Shown: one piece after another, positions 6,307 to 13,276 of the stretch
How the letters are laid out: every line of letters starts with the position of its first letter
Position numbering within the stretch: position 1 is the first letter of the stretch
Assembly: GCA_023436825.1 (NCBI GenBank)
Contig: JAEZHS010000135.1
Location: 1-16,514, forward strand
Reading direction: 5' to 3'
Length of the DNA: 16,514 nucleotides
DNA from: Pseudomonadota bacterium
Lineage (GTDB): Bacteria > Pseudomonadota > Alphaproteobacteria > Reyranellales > Reyranellaceae
Program-made: the position numbers and the translations under genes
The notes under the pieces: model-generated
What the model was told of the DNA's origin: nothing
What the model saw: the letters and a program-made list of their open reading frames with translations, nothing else
The model's database searches: none

Positions 6307-7343
6307 TGACCAGCGCCTGCTACCGCCTGCACCGCCGCACCGCGCTTCGTCTTGCCATCGGCTTGGCCGCGGCCGGCCGGTTGCTGCTGCCGGCCGGCCG
6401 GCGGCCGCGCGCCCAGACGCTCGACAAGCTCAGCATCCAGACCGACTGGCGCGCCCAGGCCGAGCATGGCGGCTACTACCAGGCGATCGCGGCCGGCCTG
6501 TATCGCAAGGCCGGCATCGAGTGCGATGTGCGCCAGGGCGGGCCAAGCCTCAATATCAGCCAGCTCCTGATGGCCGGCCGAGTCGACATGACCATGTCGG
6601 GCAGCTTCGAGGCCTTCACCTTCGTCCGCGAGAACGCGCCCTTTCTCACCATTGCCTCGATCTTCCAGAAGGATCCCCAGGTCCTGATCGGTCATCCGGA
6701 TACGGGTTTCGACTCCTTCGAGCAGCTCAAGGGCCGGCAGATCATGATCGGCGCCGGCGGGCGCGTGACCTACTGGCCCTACCTGCGGAAAAAATACGGG
6801 CTCTCCGACAACCAACTCAGGCCTTACAACTACAGCCTGGCGCCGTTCCTCGCCGACAAGAACCTGATCCAGCAGGGCTTCCTGTCGTCCGAGCCTTATC
6901 CGATCAGCCAGGCGCTCGGCCGGCCACCGTCGGTGTTGCTGATCGCCGATGCGGGCTACACCCCCTACCAGAACACGATCACGATCTCGCGCAAGCTGGT
7001 GGAGGAGAAGCAGGATCTCGTGCAGCGCTTCGTCGACGCCTCGCTCGAGGGCTGGGCGCAGTACATGAAGGGCGGGCCTGCCATCGAAGCGGCCAATGCG
7101 ATGATCAAGCAGGCCAACCCGGAGCAGACCGACGACCGCCTCGCCTATGCCATCAAGGTGATGAACGAGCGCGGTATCGTGATGTCGGGCGATGCGCTGA
7201 AGGACGGTATCGGCGCCATGACTGCCGAGCGCTGGCAAAGCTTCTACGACTCGATGGTCGCCGTTGGCGTCCTGCCGCCGGGACTCGACGTCCGGCGCAC
7301 CCATACGCTGGAATTCGTGAACAAGGGTATCGGAAGGGCATAG
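6306..7343 (+). CDS. NMT1/THI5-like ABC transporter substrate-binding protein
   Basis: 345 residues, an exported periplasmic solute-binding protein. The N-terminus HRRTALRLAIGLAAAG (9-24) has a twin arginine and hydrophobic core, so Tat export is plausible (Sec also possible), with cleavage near RAQ/TLDKL. The mature part shows the NMT1/THI5 pattern: IQTDWRAQAEHGGYYQAIAA, GLYRKAGIE, a LMAGRVDMTMSGS loop, and KGRQIMIGAGGRVTYWPYL. Ligands of the family include hydroxymethylpyrimidine, riboflavin, aliphatic sulfonates and other small acids; the ligand here is unknown. GGAGAG before ATG 6306 fixes the start, which overlaps the YdcF stop by one base. No permease or ATPase gene is in the window, so it is an orphan component here, next to an acyl-CoA dehydrogenase. 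Confidence 0.92.
   Translation: MTSACYRLHRRTALRLAIGLAAAGRLLLPAGRRPRAQTLDKLSIQTDWRAQAEHGGYYQAIAAGLYRKAGIECDVRQGGPSLNISQLLMAGRVDMTMSGSFEAFTFVRENAPFLTIASIFQKDPQVLIGHPDTGFDSFEQLKGRQIMIGAGGRVTYWPYLRKKYGLSDNQLRPYNYSLAPFLADKNLIQQGFLSSEPYPISQALGRPPSVLLIADAGYTPYQNTITISRKLVEEKQDLVQRFVDASLEGWAQYMKGGPAIEAANAMIKQANPEQTDDRLAYAIKVMNERGIVMSGDALKDGIGAMTAERWQSFYDSMVAVGVLPPGLDVRRTHTLEFVNKGIGRA
6370..6400. repeat. 11-bp GC-only inverted repeat inside the signal-peptide coding region
   Basis: CGGCCGGCCGG (6370-6380) and its exact complement CCGGCCGGCCG (6390-6400) flank TTGCTGCTG. It encodes the hydrophobic core AGRLLLPAGR of the binding-protein signal and would form a very stable mRNA hairpin about 65 bases into the gene. 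It may slow early translation during export or simply reflect GC drift. Confidence 0.6.
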
Positions 7344-7352
7344 GAGAGCGCC

Positions 7353-8513
7353 ATGTACCAGGTCAGTGAAGAACATCGGATGCTGCGCGATCTGGTGAAG
7401 AAGTTCGTGCGCAACGAGTTGATGCCTCTGGAGAAGAACATCCTCGATCGCTTCGCGTCCGGCCAGCCGGCTGCGCTGTCGGACGAGGAGAACAAGAAGC
7501 TCTTCAAGCAGTGCAAGGATCTCGGCCTGTGGGCGCTCGATGTGCCGGAGGAGGTGGGCGGCGCCAACCTGCCGTGGACCGCGTTGGTCGGCGTCAACGA
7601 AGAGCTGGGATACACGGCGGTTCCTTTCACCTTTCCGCCCGACTCGCCCAACCTGCACATGCTGCTGGCGACGGCCAGCCCCGAGCAGCGCAAGAAGTAT
7701 CTCGAACCCTACGCCGCCGGCGAGACGACGTCGGCCATCGCGATCTCCGAGCCCGGTGCGGGCGGCGATCCCGCCGGCATGAAGACCCGTGCGGTCAAGG
7801 ACGGCAGCGACTGGGTGATCAACGGCCGCAAGATCTGGATCAGCCGCATCGCCAAGGCCGACTTCACCATCGCCATGGCGGTGACCGATCCGGAGAAGGG
7901 CTCGCGCGGCGGCATCACCGCCTTCCTGGTCGACAAGGGCACGCCCGGTCTGGTCGTGGCGCGCGCCATCCCCATGCTGGCCGGCCAGCGCACGTACGAG
8001 GTCGTGTTCGAGGACTGCCGCGTGCCTGATACGCAGGTGCTGGGCCGCATCGGCCAGGGCTTTGCGCCCATGCAGCTTCGACTGACCGTGCGCCGCCTGC
8101 AGATGGGCGCGTGGTGCATCGGCATGGCGCAGCGCGCGCTGGACATGCTGGTCGAGCACGCCAACCAGCGCGTGACCTTCGGCCAGAAGCTCGCCGACCG
8201 CCAGGCCGTCCAATGGTGGGTGGCGGACGCTGCGACCAAGCTGCATGCCTGCCGACTGATGGTGATGGACGCTGCGGTCAAGCAGGACGAGGGCCGCGAC
8301 GTGCGCATGGAGGCCTCGATGATCAAGGTCTTCGCCACCGAGATGGCGACCGAGATCATCGACCATGCCCAGCAGGCTTTCGGCGCGATGGGCGTCACCC
8401 AGGAGCTGCCGCTGTCGTGGCTGGCGCAGAAGGTGCGGACCATGCGCGTCTACGAAGGACCGTCCGAGGTCCATCGCATGGTCATCGCGCGGCGCATCCT
8501 GGGCGGCCGTTGA
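7353..8513 (+). CDS. Acyl-CoA dehydrogenase family protein
   Basis: 386 residues, normal family length. FAD-dependent alpha,beta-dehydrogenation of an acyl-CoA with electron transfer flavoprotein as acceptor is the expected reaction. Landmarks: N-terminal helical domain; AIAISEPGAGGDPAGMKTRA, the FAD/substrate-loop motif of the beta domain; the ACAD signature region around QLRLTVRRLQMGAW and QRVTFGQKLADRQAVQWWVAD; and VYEGPSEVHRMVIARRIL, where Glu368 sits at the place of the catalytic base. AGGAGAG at 7342-7348, overlapping the stop of the binding-protein gene, serves ATG 7353. Operon mate of the binding protein and cupin. Chain-length or branched/aromatic substrate preference is not readable. 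Confidence 0.95.
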   Translation: MYQVSEEHRMLRDLVKKFVRNELMPLEKNILDRFASGQPAALSDEENKKLFKQCKDLGLWALDVPEEVGGANLPWTALVGVNEELGYTAVPFTFPPDSPNLHMLLATASPEQRKKYLEPYAAGETTSAIAISEPGAGGDPAGMKTRAVKDGSDWVINGRKIWISRIAKADFTIAMAVTDPEKGSRGGITAFLVDKGTPGLVVARAIPMLAGQRTYEVVFEDCRVPDTQVLGRIGQGFAPMQLRLTVRRLQMGAWCIGMAQRALDMLVEHANQRVTFGQKLADRQAVQWWVADAATKLHACRLMVMDAAVKQDEGRDVRMEASMIKVFATEMATEIIDHAQQAFGAMGVTQELPLSWLAQKVRTMRVYEGPSEVHRMVIARRILGGR

Positions 8514-8565
8514 CAGCCAGCCGCCGGCCGGCCGATGCTTTCGACCTGCACGGATGGAGTGCCAG

Positions 8566-9114
8566 ATGACCTACACGCTCGACGCTTTCGTCAACGACGC
8601 CAAGTCGGCCCTCAAGGACAACGACGGGCCGGCCGGCCGCGAGAAGGTGCGTACGCTCCTGGAGAAGCTTTTGGCCAACAAGTCGTTCGTCGATGAGGCG
8701 GTGGGGCCCGCAGCGCCGATCGGCACGCGCAAGCTCTATGAGGACAAGGATCTCGGCTTCGTCGTGCTAGCGCACTGCAATCCCAAGCCGCATAAGAGTC
8801 CGCCGCACGATCACGGCAGCTCGTGGGCGGTCTACGGCCAGGCAGTCAAGTACACGGACATGAGCGAATACAAGCGGCTCGACGGTGGACAGGGCGAGGG
8901 CGCGGCCAAGCTCGAGAAGGTCAAGAGCTACCGGCTGGAGCCGGGTCATGCCGGCATCTACGACGTTGGCGCCATTCACGCCATCGACTATCCCGAGGGC
9001 AGCCGCTTCGTGCGGGTCACCGGCCGCGATCTCGACCACGTCCAACGGCTGAAGTTCGACACGGTTGCCGGCAAAGCGATCACCATCGAGAGCGCGACAG
9101 CCGGCCGCGCATAG
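8566..9114 (+). CDS. Cupin, cysteine-dioxygenase-like
   Basis: 182 residues from ATG 8566, chosen because GGAG (8555-8558) is 7 bases upstream; an in-frame ATG 12 bases earlier contains that site. An N-terminal helical part (1-45) precedes a single-domain cupin. PPHDHGSSWAVYGQAV (79-94) carries His81 and His83, and GAIHAIDY (136-142) gives His139, a three-His metal set as in cysteine dioxygenase-type (3-His) enzymes. A ferrous dioxygenase acting on a small thiol or acid is plausible. It follows the acyl-CoA dehydrogenase by 52 bases and may end the operon. Alternatives are a non-catalytic cupin or a different metal; the substrate is not determinable. Confidence 0.8.
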   Translation: MTYTLDAFVNDAKSALKDNDGPAGREKVRTLLEKLLANKSFVDEAVGPAAPIGTRKLYEDKDLGFVVLAHCNPKPHKSPPHDHGSSWAVYGQAVKYTDMSEYKRLDGGQGEGAAKLEKVKSYRLEPGHAGIYDVGAIHAIDYPEGSRFVRVTGRDLDHVQRLKFDTVAGKAITIESATAGRA

Positions 9115-9133
9115 CGCCTGGGGTTCTCACAGG

Positions 9134-9159
9134 ACGGTCATCGTCGTTTCGTTGACCGT
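9134..9159. promoter_or_regulatory. Inverted repeat over a possible -35 before the methyltransferase
   Basis: ACGGTCA (9134-9140) and TGACCGT (9153-9159) are exact complements 12 bases apart. TTGACC (9152-9157), a near-consensus -35, lies in the right arm; at 17-base spacing a poor AAACTT follows, which would put the start at or near ATG 9187. It could be an operator or merely a small hairpin between operon end and next gene. Confidence 0.4.
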
Positions 9160-9186
9160 TCACCCGGCGGCGGCAAACTTCCGCCT

Positions 9187-10029
9187 ATGGATTCTCGAGT
9201 CGACAACTACATTCGCCGCGGCAGGTTTTATGTCGATGGCTGGCTGCGCAGCGAAGCGGTGCAAACCATCGTCGCTTTGGCCAAGCGCCAGCGTTCGCTC
9301 GGCGTCGTCGGCGGCGTCGCCGAGATCGGCGTCCATCACGGCAAGCTGTTCATCCTGCTCTATCTGCTCGGCCAGCCGACGGAGAAGGCGGTGGCGATCG
9401 ACCTGTTCGAGGACCAGCATCTGAACGTCGACAATTCGGGCAGCGGCGACCTCGCGAAGTTCCGCCGCAATCTCGAACGGCATGCCGACAGCACACGGCT
9501 GGTTCTGCATCAGGGCAGCTCGATGGACCTTTCCGGCGCCGTTCTGATGCGCCTGGCGGACGGGCCGCTGCGCTTCATCAGCGTCGATGGCGGCCACACT
9601 GCCGAGATCACGGCCCATGACCTGGCCACGGCCGAAACGGCGATCGCCGAGGGTGGCATCATCGTGGTCGACGACGTGTTCAACGAGCAATGGCCAGGTG
9701 TCGGCGACGGTGTGCGACGCTACTTCGAGCGCCGGCCCAACCTCGTTCCCTTCGCGATCGGCGCCAACAAGACTTATTTCTGCCGGCCGTCACACCGCGA
9801 CATCTATCACGATGCCGCCGCGGCTGCGACGTCGACCGCCACGGCCACCGAGTTCCTGGGGCAACCCGTCGCCTTGCTTCAGTTCTGGCGCCCGGGGCTG
9901 AAGGACAAGGTGGCGGAATCGCCGGCTTGGCGGCGCTTGCGAACGACGCCGATCGGCCTGCCGCTGCGCTGGGCCTGGAATACCGGCCGGACGTTGCGAC
10001 GTGGCCTCATGCGCAACGAAGACTATTGA
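9187..10029 (+). CDS. Class I SAM-dependent methyltransferase (Methyltransf_24 type)
   Basis: 280 residues. A Rossmann SAM-binding motif is at VGGVAEIGVHHGKL (41-54), the ribose-binding acid follows at VAIDLFEDQ (69-77, Asp72), then RFISVDGGHTAEITAHDL (129-146) and GGIIVVDDVFNEQWPGV (156-172), which carry the Asp/His residues typical of the Methyltransf_24/cephalosporin-hydroxylase-like fold. A basic C-terminal tail (residues 235-280) is extra. Such enzymes often methylate sugars or small hydroxylated compounds. No good ribosome binding site precedes ATG 9187, and the message may be leaderless. It is separated by 72 bases from the cupin and converges on the protease gene; no pathway link is visible. 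Confidence 0.87.
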   Translation: MDSRVDNYIRRGRFYVDGWLRSEAVQTIVALAKRQRSLGVVGGVAEIGVHHGKLFILLYLLGQPTEKAVAIDLFEDQHLNVDNSGSGDLAKFRRNLERHADSTRLVLHQGSSMDLSGAVLMRLADGPLRFISVDGGHTAEITAHDLATAETAIAEGGIIVVDDVFNEQWPGVGDGVRRYFERRPNLVPFAIGANKTYFCRPSHRDIYHDAAAAATSTATATEFLGQPVALLQFWRPGLKDKVAESPAWRRLRTTPIGLPLRWAWNTGRTLRRGLMRNEDY

Positions 10030-10067
10030 GCCAAGGATAAGTCGCTCGTGTTCGGACCGCGGATGCC

Positions 10068-11519
10068 TTAACGCTTCGCGGATTCCTCGCGCTCCTGCGC
10101 GTACTCTTCGGCGGCGACCGCGAAATTCAGGTTCTGGCCGCCTCTGAAATAGAAGGTGGTGATGCCGAGCAGGTGGCCTCGGGCGTCGAACAGGCCGCCG
10201 CCCGAAGAGCCCTGCGAGATCGGCGCCGAGGTCTGGACGACACGGGTGTTGTTGTAGACGCGCTTCGACGAGACGATGCCCTCCGCCGCCGTCAGTTCCA
10301 GTCCTTGCGGCGTGCCGATGGTAATGGCGCGCTCGCCGACCTTGATGTCGTCGTAGGGCCGCACCGTTACCCATTTGGGAAGCGTGGTGGTCGTCCGCAG
10401 CACGCAGCGGTCGGCGTCCGCGTTGCGCGACACGACCTGGGCAGACTGCTCGGACTTGGCGCGTGCGATCTTGACTTCGGCCAGATCGCCGGTGACGTGG
10501 CAGTTGGTCAAGAGCTCGTTGTCGCTGATCGCTACCGCCGAACCGAGGCGGCGGTCGGCCTTGACGACGTAGACGGCGCCGGACGCCTTGTCGAACACCT
10601 CGTCGGCGCGCAGGTCGGGGCCGTCGCGGGTCTCGAGCTTGAGCGCGGCCGTCTTGCCGGAATCGTCGATGGGCGAGGGCTTGGCTGCCTTGGCTTTCGG
10701 CAGCGGGCGGGCGACCTGCTCGTCGGAGAAGCCGGATGAAGCGGAGGGAAGATCGTCGACGCGCGGCCGCGGCCGAACGCTGGGATCAGGCACGCGACTG
10801 AGCATCAGGCTGCTGGCCATGGCGTAGAACAGGCCCGGATGCTTCTCCAGCGTCGCATCGGTGACGGTCATGTCCATGGTGACCGACCCGGCTTGATGGC
10901 ACTTCACCTTGAAGAAGTACTTGCCATCGCCGCGGTTGAACACGGCAGCGAACCAGTTGTCCCCGCGGACGCGCAGCGCCGCGCCGGCCGTCACGCTGGG
11001 ATAGTACCCGCCCATGGTGTGACAGGTCGGATAGCCGGGATGGATGCCGATCGACTGGGTGATCGTGCCCGCAGCGGAGTAGTAGAGAGCGCCACCGTCA
11101 AAGTGCGGCGTACCGAAGCTCACAAGCTTGGCCGGCACGCCGATCGCAAAGCCCACCGCGGGGTCGCGCAGGAGCGACCAGCCCACGGAGTCGCGTTCCT
11201 TGAGGCCATCCTTGATGAGCTGGGCCGTCTGCTCGTCACTCAGCTTGTCGGTCGGCTGCTGACCCTTCGACTTTTGCCAGGCCTGGGTCCCCTTGCGTAC
11301 TGCACCGCTCAGCTCTCCCTTGAAAAAGAAGTCGAGATGGCCGGTCCAGACGAGGGCCTCCCGGATGTCGGCTGCGGTTATGGCATCAGCCGGCGGCGTA
11401 TCGTTCCATCGGTAGGGAAACACGCCCATCGTCTGGGCTTCGACGGCGCCGGACAGCAGCATGCCGACAGCGGCCGCCGCACGGCCAAGGACGCGAAGAG
11501 GGACGGCGAAAGCGGGCAA
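10068..11519 (-). CDS. Secreted trypsin-like serine protease with N-terminal helper domain
   Basis: 483 residues. A Sec signal (residues 1-28, cleavage near VEA/QT) is followed by a peptidoglycan-binding-like segment (about 46-107), an unknown domain (110-245) with three cysteines, a proline/lysine linker (246-300) and a trypsin-like domain (305-475). The triad can be read as His341 in LLTNCHV, Asp368 or Asp370 in NADADRCVL and Ser439 in QGSSGGGLFD. Cys340/Cys372 may pair. It is probably a periplasmic or envelope protease like DegP/S46-type relatives but without PDZ domains. The start is TTG at 11519: a TGA lies in frame shortly upstream, no ATG or GTG intervenes, and GGGAG (11529-11533) sits 9 bases before. 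Convergent with the methyltransferase. Confidence 0.9.
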   Translation of the reverse strand: MPAFAVPLRVLGRAAAAVGMLLSGAVEAQTMGVFPYRWNDTPPADAITAADIREALVWTGHLDFFFKGELSGAVRKGTQAWQKSKGQQPTDKLSDEQTAQLIKDGLKERDSVGWSLLRDPAVGFAIGVPAKLVSFGTPHFDGGALYYSAAGTITQSIGIHPGYPTCHTMGGYYPSVTAGAALRVRGDNWFAAVFNRGDGKYFFKVKCHQAGSVTMDMTVTDATLEKHPGLFYAMASSLMLSRVPDPSVRPRPRVDDLPSASSGFSDEQVARPLPKAKAAKPSPIDDSGKTAALKLETRDGPDLRADEVFDKASGAVYVVKADRRLGSAVAISDNELLTNCHVTGDLAEVKIARAKSEQSAQVVSRNADADRCVLRTTTTLPKWVTVRPYDDIKVGERAITIGTPQGLELTAAEGIVSSKRVYNNTRVVQTSAPISQGSSGGGLFDARGHLLGITTFYFRGGQNLNFAVAAEEYAQEREESAKR

Positions 11520-11594
11520 GACGCGGTTCTCCCGCGGCCATTTTCACGCATGTCCGCGCGGCGGCCCATGGCCGCTTTGTATCAAAAACGTCGG

Positions 11595-11921
11595 TCAGGC
11601 CCGTCGGCGCCGCGGTCGATTGAGCTCTCCCCAGGCCTCCATGGCGTCGAGGATCGGGCCCAGGCTCAGTCCTTTTCGCGTGAATGAATATTCGACGTGC
11701 GGCGGAATGCTGTTGTGCACCGTCCGTGCCACGATGCCGTCCTGCTCCAGGGCGCGCAGCTGCAGGGTCAGCATGCGCTGGGTGATGCCCGGGAGCAGCC
11801 GCCGCAACTCGTTGAAGCGTCGCGGCCGATCCTTGAGGTGGAACAGGATGGTGGGCTTCCATCGTCCGCCGATCACCTCGACCGTCGCCGCCACCGCACA
11901 CCAGGGTGCCTTGGTCGCCAT
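11595..11921 (-). CDS. HxlR-family winged-helix transcriptional regulator
   Basis: 108 residues from ATG 11921. The HxlR pattern is clear: a Cys (residue 8, WCAVAATVEVIGGRWKPTIL) at the redox/ligand position used by many members, then the recognition helix region RRFNELRRLLPGITQRMLTLQLRALEQDGIV and the wing around HVEYSFTRKG. ATG 11933 adds four residues, but the putative hxlR promoter puts the transcript start about 5 bases before it, whereas 11921 has GGAG 6 bases upstream. It is divergent from a DUF1772 membrane protein, a pairing commonly seen with HxlR genes, and the inverted repeat between them is the likely operator. Inducer unknown; quinones, aldehydes or electrophiles are typical. 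Confidence 0.92.
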   Translation of the reverse strand: MATKAPWCAVAATVEVIGGRWKPTILFHLKDRPRRFNELRRLLPGITQRMLTLQLRALEQDGIVARTVHNSIPPHVEYSFTRKGLSLGPILDAMEAWGELNRPRRRRA

Positions 11922-11939
11922 GCCCGTCTCCATGTTTGA

Positions 11940-11973
11940 TACGCAGTATAAAAATTGTGCGTACTTATGCGAA
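11940..11973 (-). promoter_or_regulatory. hxlR promoter with overlapping operator-like inverted repeat
   Basis: On the minus strand TTCGCA (11973-11968), a 17-base spacer and TATACT (11950-11945) form a good promoter for the regulator. TACGCA (11940-11945) and TGCGTA (11958-11963) are perfect 6-bp arms around a 12-base AT-rich centre and cover the -10 and spacer. A dimeric winged-helix regulator bound here would block its own transcription and could control the divergent DUF1772 gene. Confidence 0.6.
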
Positions 11974-12019
11974 GGGCACCGTCGTGATAGCGGGATCGCC
12001 GTCTATCGGAGGCGCCGCT

Positions 12020-12499
12020 GTGATCAGCCACATTGTCTTTGTGCTCGTCTTTGCCGCTGCCATCGGCTGCGGCCTCGTCGCGGGAATGTTCTTTGCCTTC
12101 TCTTCCTTCGTGATGGCGGCACTGGGCCGCCTGCCGTCGGATCACGGCATTGCCGCGATGAACGCGATCAATGTCACGGTGATCAACCCGACCTTTTTCC
12201 TGGCTTTCTTCGGCACCGCGGCGCTCTGCGTCGCGGCGTCGGCCGGCATGGGTTTGCGCTGGACGGCAACCGGCGGCATGCTCGTCCTGCTGGCGAGCGT
12301 GATCTACCTCGTCGGCGTCATCGGGGTGACGATGCTGCGCAACGTGCCGCTGAACAACGCACTCGCGGCAGTGCCTCCGGGGACGCCGGAGGCAGCGGCT
12401 TTGTGGACGCGTTATCTCAGCGAATGGACGATGTGGAACACGGTGCGCACCGTCGCCCCGGTGCTGTCCGCCATCCTGTTCACCGTGGCGTTGCTCTGA
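12020..12499 (+). CDS. DUF1772 (anthrone-oxygenase-like) membrane protein
   Basis: 159 residues with four predicted membrane helices (about 3-30, 55-75, 82-105, 143-159). Family marks are GMFFAFSSFVMAAL (22-35), RNVPLNNAL (108-116) and the WTMWNTVRT stretch (136-144). GTG 12020 is preceded by GGAGG (12008-12012) at ideal spacing; a GTG at 11986 is possible but adds residues not expected in the family. DUF1772 proteins include anthrone-oxygenase-like and nodulation-related members, but a direct activity is mostly unproven. Divergent from hxlR, so probably its target. A small hairpin lies over the convergent end with the next gene. Confidence 0.88.
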   Translation: MISHIVFVLVFAAAIGCGLVAGMFFAFSSFVMAALGRLPSDHGIAAMNAINVTVINPTFFLAFFGTAALCVAASAGMGLRWTATGGMLVLLASVIYLVGVIGVTMLRNVPLNNALAAVPPGTPEAAALWTRYLSEWTMWNTVRTVAPVLSAILFTVALL

Positions 12500-12512
12500 T
12501 GCGACTCATCAG
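12496..12512. terminator. Short hairpin spanning two convergent stop codons
   Basis: CTGATG (12496-12501) and CATCAG (12507-12512) form a 6-bp stem over a 5-base loop, covering the stop of the DUF1772 gene and the stop of the InhA-like gene, which are only 9 bases apart. It has no T-tract on either strand, so it is at best a weak bidirectional terminator. Confidence 0.3.
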
Positions 12513-13195
12513 TTGAGCCGCGCCGCCGCCTCGGCGTTGGCCTTTCGGCGGCTCTCGAGCAGGGGCGCCAGCCGCTCGTAGATGCGCTTGACCCTCTCGG
12601 CGCCGGCCTTTTCCGGCGAGCCCGCGTCGAACGGCGGTTGAGGATCGTACTCGAGCACGAGCTGGATCGACTTGGCTGCTTCCTCGCCGGCCAGCTCGGC
12701 GGCGACGGTGAGACCGAAGTCGATGCCGGCCGTGACGCCGCCGCCCGAGATGCGGTTGCGGTCGCGCACCACACGCTCAGCGACGGGCGTGGCGCCGAAA
12801 TCCTTCAGCATGTCGCGCCAGGCCCAGTGGCAAGCCGACTTGTAGCCCCTGAGCAGGCCGGCGGCGCCCAGGATCAGCGAGCCAGTGCACACCGAGGTGA
12901 CGTAGCGTGCCGTCGCCGCCTGCCTGCGCAGGAAGGCGAGGGCCTCGGCATCGCCCATCACCGCGACCTGGCCGCCACCGCCCGGTACGCAGATCACGTC
13001 GAGTTGCGGGCAATCGGCGAAAGTCGTGGTCGGAACGATCGAGAAGCCGGCGTCGGTCGGAACCGGATCGGGCGTCTTCCAGATCATGTGCATCTGGGCG
13101 CCCGGCACGCGCGACAGGACCTGCGCGGGGCCGGTGGCATCGAGCTGCGTGACATTGGGATAGAGCAGGATGCCGATCTGGATAGGCTCAGCCAT
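12509..13195 (-). CDS. inhA: DJ-1/PfpI family protein, isonitrile-hydratase-like
   Basis: 228 residues from ATG 13195, with AAGGAGA (13201-13207) upstream. Single DJ-1/PfpI domain: QIGILLYPNVTQLDATGP (6-23), VICVPGGGGQ (68-77), the nucleophile elbow YVTSVCTGSLILGAAGLL (98-115; Cys103, Thr104) and GGGVTAGIDFGL. Pseudomonas InhA needs an Asp near residue 17 and Cys101-Thr102; here Asp19 and Cys103-Thr104 sit at the same spacing and the length is the same, so hydration of isonitriles to N-formamides is a reasonable call. An open frame upstream to 13273 runs into the divergent promoter and is rejected. It is divergent from a GlxA-type regulator that contains a related domain. An amidase-like or chaperone role cannot be excluded. 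Confidence 0.82.
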   Translation of the reverse strand: MAEPIQIGILLYPNVTQLDATGPAQVLSRVPGAQMHMIWKTPDPVPTDAGFSIVPTTTFADCPQLDVICVPGGGGQVAVMGDAEALAFLRRQAATARYVTSVCTGSLILGAAGLLRGYKSACHWAWRDMLKDFGATPVAERVVRDRNRISGGGVTAGIDFGLTVAAELAGEEAAKSIQLVLEYDPQPPFDAGSPEKAGAERVKRIYERLAPLLESRRKANAEAAARLN

Positions 13196-13233
13196 GGGGA
13201 TCTCCTTGAATGCCGGCACGCTAGCCGTGGATC

Positions 13234-13276
13234 GCATTGGCAGAAATGACAAAAGAGGTCTATTTTCTGCCAATGC
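13234..13276. promoter_or_regulatory. 13-bp perfect inverted repeat over the divergent inhA-like/GlxA-type promoter
   Basis: GCATTGGCAGAAA (13234-13246) and TTTCTGCCAATGC (13264-13276) are exact complements, 17 bases apart. On the plus strand TTGGCA (13237-13242), an 18-base spacer and TATTTT (13261-13266) look like a promoter whose start would fall on or next to the A of ATG 13273, implying a leaderless message. The symmetric arm offers TTGGCA as a -35 for the minus strand. It is probably the operator of the adjacent AraC-type regulator, but sequestration of the start codon in an RNA hairpin is an alternative if transcription starts upstream. Confidence 0.75.

Noticed and set aside
6111..8474. 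787-residue open frame on the minus strand opposite the binding protein and acyl-CoA dehydrogenase
   Set aside because: High GC leaves few stops on the opposite strand; the product is His/Arg/Leu-rich with no domain, and both plus-strand genes are clear.
11561..11575. GCGGCC-CAT-GGCCGC hairpin followed by TTTGT
   Set aside because: It lies in the 5' region of the protease gene on the wrong strand for any known transcript to end there.
10839..11687. 282-residue plus-strand frame opposite the protease
   Set aside because: Overlaps a gene with signal peptide and Ser protease triad; no recognisable features of its own.
13196..13273. Longer InhA-like N-terminus starting at 13273
   Set aside because: Passes through the inverted repeat and promoter; the ATG at 13195 has a strong ribosome binding site and family-like N-terminus.
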